From Gammaproteobacteria bacterium (lineage in GTDB: Bacteria; Pseudomonadota; Gammaproteobacteria; BMS3Bbin11): a DNA stretch of 10,508 bases. The notes under the pieces were generated by a model, which did no database searches, was not told where the DNA came from, and saw nothing but the letters and a program-made list of their open reading frames with translations. Shown here one piece after another: positions 5,919 to 10,508 of the stretch (position 1 is the first letter of the stretch; every line of letters begins with the position of its first letter). Position numbers and translations under genes: made by a program. The stretch lies in the NCBI GenBank assembly GCA_030597275.1, contig JAUVSB010000032.1, positions 1 through 10,508 on the forward strand, written 5' to 3'.

Positions 5919-6976
5919 TGTATATTTCTGTCAGCAGTCAGAGGCGTACTAATAACAACTTCCCTGTCTTCATGTCCCGTCTCCAGTTTAATTCTTTTCT
6001 GCATTGATGGGCTCATGATAATGCGCCCCTGTTTATCTACCATCATAATATCGCTTATGCCCATCTTCTTTGCAATTTCCTGCCAGCCTTCAGGTCCTGC
6101 TATAAAAAGGGCTGTGCTGGCGGCATCGGCAATCGCACCATCCTGATGGAGTACGGTGACCGATATTGCCTTGTCAGCAGGGTAACCACTGCGCGGGTCA
6201 ATGATGTGGTGGTAGCGTCTGCCGTCATGAATAAAGTAACGTTCATAATCACCTGAGGTGAAAACACATTCAGCATTTTTCAGTTCTATACTCGCCAGGA
6301 TACCTTCGCCGGATGGATTTCGTATGCCAATTCTCCAGGGACGTTTACCCTGGCTGCCGATACCACAAAGATCACCCCCTGCATTGATTAAAGCATTCTT
6401 TATATCCAGGCCACGAAGTTTTTGTATTCCCTCTGAGACAGCATAACCTTTTGCGATTGCACCAAGATCCAGTTGTAGTTGAGGGTTATGGCCACGCATT
6501 CTATTGCCATCAATTTCCAGGTCTTTAACTGTTGCCAGGTCGGTTAGAAGTTTTTCAATATCGTTTTGGCTGGGCGGTGTCTGGGGATGTTCGGTGCCCT
6601 GAAAACCCCATGCCTGGATCAGTTTGCCGATCGTCGGATTAAATAAACCGTTGCTCAACAGGGAGTATTGTTTTGCCAGTTTAATCAGACGTAGTAATGG
6701 GCTGTCTACAGTAAACCATTCAGCTTTTGCCAGCATGCCGCTGGTTTGAGTCAGTTTACCTGGCTCCCATGCATGCCAGTCACGATGCATATTATCGAAA
6801 TCAAGCATCAGGACTGCACTGGCCTGGTCAGCCAATGACTTCTCATTATGACGAATTTTTATCTCTATTAATGTACCAAAGGCAAATGACTGGTAGCGAT
6901 GAAGGTCTGCTTTTTCACAGGCAGCCAGCAGCAAAATCAGGATGCTGGCGAGCAGCGGAGTGTGTTTCCATCTCAT
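5915..6976 (-). CDS. apbE: ApbE family FAD:protein FMN transferase, lipoprotein
   Basis: ApbE takes FMN from FAD and attaches it covalently to Thr or Ser of target proteins such as NqrB/NqrC, RnfG/RnfD and FMN-binding domain proteins, on the periplasmic side. The 353-residue protein begins with a lipoprotein signal ending in LLLAAC (lipobox, Cys20). It then shows FGTLIEI (33-39), DLGAIAKGYA (170-179), INAGGD (197-202), TSGDYERYF (240-248), HHIIDPRSGYP (256-266) and AIADAASTALF (281-291), the flavin- and Mg-binding elements of the family. Length and motifs are complete, so it should be active. No FMN-accepting protein is encoded in the window. The ATG at 6976 overlaps the gshB stop as ATGA. 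With the NusG_II and Gx genes it forms a likely redox module. Confidence 0.95.
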   Translation of the reverse strand: MRWKHTPLLASILILLLAACEKADLHRYQSFAFGTLIEIKIRHNEKSLADQASAVLMLDFDNMHRDWHAWEPGKLTQTSGMLAKAEWFTVDSPLLRLIKLAKQYSLLSNGLFNPTIGKLIQAWGFQGTEHPQTPPSQNDIEKLLTDLATVKDLEIDGNRMRGHNPQLQLDLGAIAKGYAVSEGIQKLRGLDIKNALINAGGDLCGIGSQGKRPWRIGIRNPSGEGILASIELKNAECVFTSGDYERYFIHDGRRYHHIIDPRSGYPADKAISVTVLHQDGAIADAASTALFIAGPEGWQEIAKKMGISDIMMVDKQGRIIMSPSMQKRIKLETGHEDREVVISTPLTADRNIQ

Positions 6977-7929
6977 GCAGACAGGCGCAACTCAATAGCA
7001 TTCATTAAATCACCGGCAATGTCGAGTTCGAACTGCTTATCCAGTTCGCGTATACAGGTGGGGCTGGTGACATTGATTTCAGTCAGGTAGTCGCCGATGA
7101 CATCCAGTCCGGCAAATAGTATGCCTTTTTCTTTTAGCACCGGGCCTACCTGTTCGGAGATCCAGACATCGCGCTCACTCAACGTGACACCTTTTCCTGT
7201 ACCGCCGGCGGCAAGGTTGCCACGCGTTTCTCCAGCCTTAGGGATGCGTGCCAGTGCATATGGTACGGCTTTACCATCTACCATTAATATACGTTTATCA
7301 CCGGCACTGATTTCAGGGATAAAACGTTGTGCCATGATGGATGTAGTGCCGTTCTGCGTCAGGGTCTCGATGATGACACCTTTGTTGGGGTCATTACTGC
7401 CTACCCGAAAAATTGATGCACCACCCATACCGTCCAGCGGTTTGAAAATACAGTCATCATGCTCACGGATGAACTGCCGCAGCTGCTCAGCAGAGCGAGT
7501 TACCACGGTGGGTGGAGCACATTGTGGAAACCAGGTGGTAAAAAACTTTTCGTTACAATCACGCAGGCTTTGTGGCCTGTTCACTATTACTGTTCCCTGT
7601 AGTTCAACGAGCTCCAGCATATAGGTAGTATAGATATATTCCAGATCGAAAGGTGGGTCTTTACGCATCAGTACCGCATTGCATTCAGCTAATTCATGGG
7701 TAGTTTCCTGTGACAGCTCCAGCCAGGGATCCTGCCCTGGCAGCAGTGTTACAGCACGGCTTTCTGCATAGACACGGCCATTGCTGGTAAACAGGTCGGC
7801 CTGCTGCATGTAGCGAACCTGCCAGCCACGTTTTTGGGCGGCCAGAATCATGGCCCAGGTGCTGTCTTTTATAGTGTTGATTTGTTCAATCGGATCCATG
7901 ATGATGCCGATAACGATGGTCTTGTTCAT
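6973..7929 (-). CDS. gshB: Glutathione synthetase
   Basis: GshB ligates gamma-glutamylcysteine and glycine using ATP, the second step of glutathione synthesis. At 318 residues it is close to the E. coli enzyme. Features include the N-terminal GIIMDPIEQINTIKDST (8-24), VLMRKDPPFD (86-95), the ATP-grasp segment IFKPLDGMGGASIFR (161-175), RGNLAAGGTG (236-245) and the metal/substrate segment LTEINVTSPTCIREL (282-296). The ATG at 7929 overlaps the gshA stop as ATGA, so both enzymes of the pathway should be made in a coupled way. The next gene, apbE, also overlaps by 4 nt. Confidence 0.97.
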   Translation of the reverse strand: MNKTIVIGIIMDPIEQINTIKDSTWAMILAAQKRGWQVRYMQQADLFTSNGRVYAESRAVTLLPGQDPWLELSQETTHELAECNAVLMRKDPPFDLEYIYTTYMLELVELQGTVIVNRPQSLRDCNEKFFTTWFPQCAPPTVVTRSAEQLRQFIREHDDCIFKPLDGMGGASIFRVGSNDPNKGVIIETLTQNGTTSIMAQRFIPEISAGDKRILMVDGKAVPYALARIPKAGETRGNLAAGGTGKGVTLSERDVWISEQVGPVLKEKGILFAGLDVIGDYLTEINVTSPTCIRELDKQFELDIAGDLMNAIELRLSA

Positions 7930-9227
7930 GACTTGTCTGAAGCACCCTTTAGTGTATTGATTTCACGTGCAGCGGCCAGTAATGCCAGCCGGCTGATTAC
8001 ACCGTATGTATAAAACCGGTTGGGTTCGGCGTCTGGGGCCGCCGACATGTCCGGTAGTGTGCAGGTGTCTGCAAAGGCCAGGGGTTCAAAGTGCATACCG
8101 GGCGCATTAAGGTTTTCATTGATGCCCCTGTTGGTATGTACACGGTAAAACCCGCCAACCACTGAATGATCAATCATGTATACCACCGGTTCGGCAATTG
8201 CATTGTCGCTGCCCCAGGTTTCAAAAGTATAAACGCCTTCCTGTACTAGCACATCAGTGACTGAACTGCCGCCTTTCCCACGCGCCATCTTGTTTCTTTG
8301 TTTTCTGTTGAGGCCCTGAATTTCAGCAGGGTCACGTATTGTCATTATGTTCATGCCATAAGTGCCGGCATCAGCTTTTGCAATAATAAAAGGTTCTTCT
8401 TTGATGCCGTATTCCTGGTATTTCTTTTTAATTGTGTCGAGTACATCAGCGACATTATCAGCCAGGCACTCTTCTCCATCTCGCTTCTGAAAGTCGATCT
8501 TGCCACAGCGTCTGAAATAGGGGTCAACAAGCCATGGGTCGATATCTACAATATCGGTGAATTCTTTTGCTACACGCTGGTAATGGGTGAAATGGTCTGA
8601 CTTCAGTCTGCTCGACCAGCCCATAGCAGGTGCCGGCGTGATGGTTTGATCCGGGTCGATATTTTCCAGGATGGCCGGGATGCCATCAGATAAATCATTG
8701 TTGAGTAAAATGATGCAGGGATCGAAATCATCAATATGTAATCTGTCACCGGAACGTTGCAGTGGGTGCTGGATCATCGTTCTGCCTGATGGCAATTCGA
8801 TTTCACGAGTCTGCTGATCTTCATCAATATGACCAATACGTACCTGCAGCCCTGCTTTTTCAATGATGCCTTGCATGGTGGCGAGGCTTTCGAGGTAAAA
8901 CTGATTTCGGGTATGAGACTCCGGGACGATGATCAATCTTCTCGCCTTTGGGCAGAGGTGTTCAATAGCTGCCTGCACAGCCTGTACGCAAAGAGGCAGA
9001 AAGGCGGGGTTGAGATTATTGAATCCTGCAGGGAAAAGATTGGTGTCCACGGGCGCTACCTTGAATCCCGCATTTCTTAAATCAACAGAACTATAAAAAG
9101 GGGCTCTATACGAAAGCCACTGTGTTCGAAACCAGTGTTCGATTTCGGTTTGATTTGCCAGAATGTGTGTCTCCAGGTCCTGTAACGGCCCGGCTAATGC
9201 AGTGGTTAAATGAGGAACGGAAGTCAT
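7926..9227 (-). CDS. gshA: Glutamate-cysteine ligase, T. ferrooxidans-type
   Basis: This 433-residue protein is the first gene of the long operon. It begins TSVPHLTTALAGPLQDLE and contains SVDLRNAGFKVAPVDTNLFPAGFNNL (47-72), VPESHTRN (101-108), IILLNNDLSDGIP (172-184), IIAKADAGTYGMNIMTI (281-297) and GGFYRVHTNRGINENLNAPGM (358-378, two overlapping motif blocks). I recognise this as the glutamate-cysteine ligase family first defined in Acidithiobacillus ferrooxidans, which differs from E. coli GshA. The assignment is supported by the 4-nt overlap with gshB. It would make gamma-glutamylcysteine, the rate-limiting step of glutathione synthesis. The ATG at 9227 has only a weak AGG about 13 nt upstream, next to inverted repeats in the leader. 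Confidence 0.92.
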   Translation of the reverse strand: MTSVPHLTTALAGPLQDLETHILANQTEIEHWFRTQWLSYRAPFYSSVDLRNAGFKVAPVDTNLFPAGFNNLNPAFLPLCVQAVQAAIEHLCPKARRLIIVPESHTRNQFYLESLATMQGIIEKAGLQVRIGHIDEDQQTREIELPSGRTMIQHPLQRSGDRLHIDDFDPCIILLNNDLSDGIPAILENIDPDQTITPAPAMGWSSRLKSDHFTHYQRVAKEFTDIVDIDPWLVDPYFRRCGKIDFQKRDGEECLADNVADVLDTIKKKYQEYGIKEEPFIIAKADAGTYGMNIMTIRDPAEIQGLNRKQRNKMARGKGGSSVTDVLVQEGVYTFETWGSDNAIAEPVVYMIDHSVVGGFYRVHTNRGINENLNAPGMHFEPLAFADTCTLPDMSAAPDAEPNRFYTYGVISRLALLAAAREINTLKGASDKS

Positions 9228-9251
9228 GGTTTGTTGTACCTGTCAGGCTGA

Positions 9252-9270
9252 CCTGAATTTTCTTTTCAGG
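9252..9270 (-). repeat. Inverted repeat CCTGAA-N7-TTCAGG in the gshA leader
   Basis: Perfect 6-bp arms separated by 7 nt lie 25-43 nt upstream of the gshA start. A second imperfectly separated palindrome, GTCAG-G-CTGAC, adjoins it at 9242-9252. In RNA, the CAGG of the arm could alternatively pair with CCTG nearer the start codon, so competing hairpins are possible. The weak AGG ribosome binding site is part of this cluster. Regulatory use is inference. Confidence 0.35.
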
Positions 9271-9300
9271 AGGCCTTTATTATTGAGAAAGCTAGTCTAC

Positions 9301-9328
9301 ACTATAGAATCATGTGGCATGATAACAA
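9301..9328 (-). promoter_or_regulatory. Candidate sigma-70 promoter of the gshA operon
   Basis: On the minus strand, TTGTTA (9323-9328, four of six matches to TTGACA) is followed after 16 nt by TATAGT (9301-9306, five of six matches to TATAAT). Transcription would start near 9294, giving a leader of about 65 nt before the gshA ATG. It is the best promoter-like pair I found upstream of the operon. It is judged by eye only. Confidence 0.45.
9309..9323. promoter_or_regulatory. Perfect inverted repeat ATCATG-TGG-CATGAT within promoter spacer
   Basis: Six-base arms with a 3-nt centre lie between the -35 and -10 elements of the candidate gshA promoter, a position typical of repressor or MerR-type activator sites. 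A third copy of ATCATG is at 9332-9337, 23 nt from the first. The motif does not match a regulator site I know. Confidence 0.4.
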
Positions 9329-9340
9329 AGCATCATGTAA

Positions 9341-9357
9341 ATTCTAATCGCTAGAAT
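9341..9357. repeat. Inverted repeat ATTCTA-N5-TAGAAT upstream of gshA promoter
   Basis: Perfect 6-bp arms with a 5-nt spacer lie just upstream of the candidate -35 element. The half-site TAGAAT occurs again at 9304-9309, overlapping the -10. It could be a second operator, or chance in AT-rich DNA. Confidence 0.3.
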
Positions 9358-9506
9358 AAAAATTACAGGAAATAGAAAATAGTTTGCAGTTTTTACTGGT
9401 TTTTTGTCTGTGAATATGGTCTTCTATAGTAATAGGGTAGTCTTTGTGCTATCTATATAAAATAATAACTTATAAAAAGGAATAAATAATATACATTAAG
9501 GATAGG

Positions 9507-9560
9507 ATGATGATGGATACTCTCCTGAAATTACAAAATGAGACATCGTATGGCTATTAA
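9507..9560 (+). CDS. Putative 17-codon leader ORF overlapping the pilG start
   Basis: Three consecutive ATG codons (9507, 9510, 9513) follow AAGGATAGG (9498-9506), the best ribosome binding site in this region. They open a frame MMMDTLLKLQNETSYGY that stops with TAA at 9558-9560, overlapping both possible pilG starts (9538 and 9550). pilG itself has only a weak site, so the leader may drive pilG translation by coupling. The peptide resembles nothing I recognise. Alternatively this is an untranslated coincidence, or the remnant of a frameshifted pilG N-terminus. Confidence 0.4.
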   Translation: MMMDTLLKLQNETSYGY

Positions 9561-9936
9561 AATTATGGTCATTGATGACAGCAGTACAATCCGTAAAACG
9601 GCAGAAACGCTCCTTAAGAGAGCGGGCTTTGAAGTGATTACTGCTGCGGACGGTTTTGAAGCTATGTCTGTTGTCGCTGACCAGCATCCGGATATTATCT
9701 TTATCGATATTATGATGCCGCGGCTGGATGGTTATCAGACCTGCGCATTAATAAAAAATAACAAACAGTTTGGTTCTATTCCAATTGTAATGTTATCGAG
9801 CAAGGACGGTCTGTTTGATCGCGCCAGGGGAAAGTTGGCCGGGTCTGAGGAGCATATCCATAAACCATTTACTCAGGATAATCTTGTTAGCGCTATAAAC
9901 AAGTATGTAGCTACTGACAAGGCGGCTAATGCTTGA
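9550..9936 (+). CDS. pilG: PilG, type IV pilus Chp response regulator
   Basis: PilG is a single-domain CheY-like receiver that is phosphorylated by the ChpA kinase and promotes pilus extension in the twitching motility system. From the ATG at 9550 the protein has 128 residues: MAIKIMVIDDSS, acidic pocket Asp9/Asp10, phospho-acceptor Asp53 in FIDIMMPRLDGYQTCALIKNN, Ser83 in VMLSSKDG and Lys105 in HIHKPF. The stretch DIMMPRLDGYQTCALIKNN is, as I recall, shared almost exactly with P. aeruginosa PilG. I prefer 9550 because homologues begin shortly before KIMVIDDS and a GAG lies 7 nt upstream. An ATG at 9538 would add MRHR. pilH follows after 45 nt. Confidence 0.94.
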   Translation: MAIKIMVIDDSSTIRKTAETLLKRAGFEVITAADGFEAMSVVADQHPDIIFIDIMMPRLDGYQTCALIKNNKQFGSIPIVMLSSKDGLFDRARGKLAGSEEHIHKPFTQDNLVSAINKYVATDKAANA

Positions 9937-9981
9937 TGCCTGTTGATCGATGATTAAAAAATAAAAAGTGAGGTGTTTTTA

Positions 9982-10347
9982 ATGAGGTTTCAGAAAATAC
10001 TGGTAGTCGATGATTCCCCGACAGAACTTCATATTGTAACCGATATATTAAAGCGGCATAAGGTACCAGAAATTATTACTGTAACGAATGGCCTTGAAGC
10101 TGTGGCCAAGGCAACAGCTGAGATGCCAGACCTGATTCTGATGGATGTGGTCATGCCTGAAATGAATGGCTTTCAGGCAACTCGAAAAATTAAAAAGAAC
10201 CCTGAGACGGCGGGAATACCGGTCATCATAATTTCAAGTAAAGACCAGGAAACAGATAAAGTATGGGGCAAGCGACAGGGGGCTGACGAATACCTGACCA
10301 AACCTGTGCAGGAAGCAGAGCTTATAAAGGTGATGGAGTCCCTGTAA
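9982..10347 (+). CDS. pilH: PilH, type IV pilus Chp response regulator
   Basis: This second CheY-like receiver has 121 residues, the same length as I recall for P. aeruginosa PilH. It has Asp10/Asp11 in LVVDDSPTE, phospho-acceptor Asp55 in LMDVVMPEMNGFQATR, Ser85 in IIISSKDQETDKVWGKRQGA and Lys107 in YLTKPV. The DQETDKVWGKRQGA stretch is characteristic of PilH. PilH is linked to pilus retraction and to the phosphate flow of the Chp system. The ATG at 9982 is chosen because GAGGTG at 9970-9975 is a good ribosome binding site 6 nt upstream; a GTG at 9973 lies within that site and is unlikely. pilI begins 2 nt after the stop. Confidence 0.95.
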   Translation: MRFQKILVVDDSPTELHIVTDILKRHKVPEIITVTNGLEAVAKATAEMPDLILMDVVMPEMNGFQATRKIKKNPETAGIPVIIISSKDQETDKVWGKRQGADEYLTKPVQEAELIKVMESL

Positions 10348-10349
10348 AC

Positions 10350-10508
10350 ATGTCTCGCAAACAAACACATCCCCTGGCAATACTTTCTCAAATGGAGCAG
10401 GACGTGCTGGCAGCGGGTCACTCGCTGCCCGAGGAAGCTGTTGTAGCGGAACAATGGGTTGGCTTGTCATACAAGGTTGGTGACATGGAGTTTGTGACAA
10501 CGATGGAG
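10350..10508 (+). CDS. pilI: PilI, CheW-like adaptor of the Chp system, 3' part missing
   Basis: Fifty-three codons are visible from the ATG at 10350, 2 nt after the pilH stop, with GGAG in the end of pilH 11 nt upstream. The protein starts MSRKQTHPLAILSQMEQ and goes on to EQWVGLSYKVGDMEFVTTME. This looks like the first strands of a CheW domain (W-x-G-[IL]-x-[FY]-[RK]-[MV]-G-x-x-x-F-V). Identification as PilI rests on this plus position after pilG-pilH. The rest lies outside the window. Confidence 0.85.
   Translation, partial: MSRKQTHPLAILSQMEQDVLAAGHSLPEEAVVAEQWVGLSYKVGDMEFVTTME

Larger units (their letters stand above)
9228..9549. other. Divergent control region between gshA operon and pilG
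   Basis: This AT-rich stretch of about 320 nt separates the minus-strand operon from plus-strand pilG. The gshA-proximal half holds a candidate sigma-70 promoter and several short inverted repeats, listed separately. The pilG-proximal half is very AT-rich (for example 9451-9495) and has -10-like hexamers such as TATAGT (9425-9430) and TATAAA (9456-9461), but none with a well-spaced -35, so I make no firm pilG promoter call. A 17-codon leader ORF occupies its last part. No RNA gene was recognised. Confidence 0.6.

Noticed and set aside
7097..7624. 175-codon open frame on the plus strand
   Set aside because: It is antisense to gshB, whose motifs and length are complete; the Ser/Pro-rich translation is typical of a shadow frame.
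9381..9430. Sigma-54 or clear sigma-70 promoter for pilG
   Set aside because: No GG-N10-GC pair of the sigma-54 type; TTGTCT and TATAGT (9404-9430) are only 15 nt apart, too close for a confident call.
9496..9687. 63-codon minus-strand frame opposite the pilG start
   Set aside because: It overlaps the conserved PilG receiver domain in antisense and shows no family resemblance.
1..10508. CRISPR array, tRNA, rRNA, insertion sequence or prophage
   Set aside because: No regularly spaced repeats, no tRNA-like cloverleaf noticed, and no transposase, integrase or phage genes among the real coding frames.

Overview
The window looks like a chromosomal segment from a gammaproteobacterium of moderate GC content. 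The evidence is gene order: a Chp-type twitching/chemosensory cluster (pilG, pilH, start of pilI) diverges from a long operon that carries glutathione synthesis genes, a TonB, yqgE, ruvX, pyrR, pyrB and a non-catalytic dihydroorotase. As I recall, this matches the PA0401-PA0410 neighbourhood of Pseudomonas aeruginosa. The T. ferrooxidans-type glutamate-cysteine ligase and the inserted ApbE / NusG-domain-II / Gx-transporter trio point away from Pseudomonas itself, perhaps towards a Chromatiales-like or sulfur-oxidizing lineage. That placement is inference. I see no sign of phage, plasmid, insertion sequence or CRISPR.

Layout. Positions 1-283 (minus) hold the N-terminal part of a thioredoxin, cut by the window edge. 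Positions 355-9227 (minus) form one tightly packed run of eleven genes, transcribed gshA > gshB > apbE > NusG_II protein > Gx transporter > tonB > yqgE > ruvX > pyrR > pyrB > pyrC'. Nine of the ten junctions overlap, seven of them by exactly 4 nt (ATGA or GTGA). The exception is the 67-nt gap between the NusG_II gene and the Gx gene, which holds a hairpin, homopolymer tracts and a short ORF. Positions 9228-9549 are the divergent control region. It has a good candidate promoter for the big operon with a perfect inverted repeat between -35 and -10, further inverted repeats, and a 17-codon leader ORF with a strong ribosome binding site that runs into pilG. Positions 9550-10508 (plus) carry pilG, pilH and the first 53 codons of pilI.

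How the genes fit together. GshA and GshB make glutathione. ApbE is a predicted lipoprotein FMN transferase. Its two neighbours belong to families found beside flavin and quinone redox genes, so the trio may be a small envelope redox or flavinylation module. The TonB protein is the type located next to the pil-chp genes. YqgE and RuvX are the usual conserved pair. PyrR, PyrB and PyrC' are the regulator and the two ATCase subunits of the class A (Pseudomonas-type) enzyme; PyrC' has lost the zinc-binding histidines. PilG and PilH are single-domain response regulators of the type IV pilus Chp system and PilI is its CheW-like adaptor.

The most interesting items are the redox trio inside the operon, the odd TTG start with T7/A8 tracts and an overlapping mini-ORF before the Gx gene, the leader ORF before pilG, and the operator-like repeat in the gshA promoter. 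I found no wholly new system.
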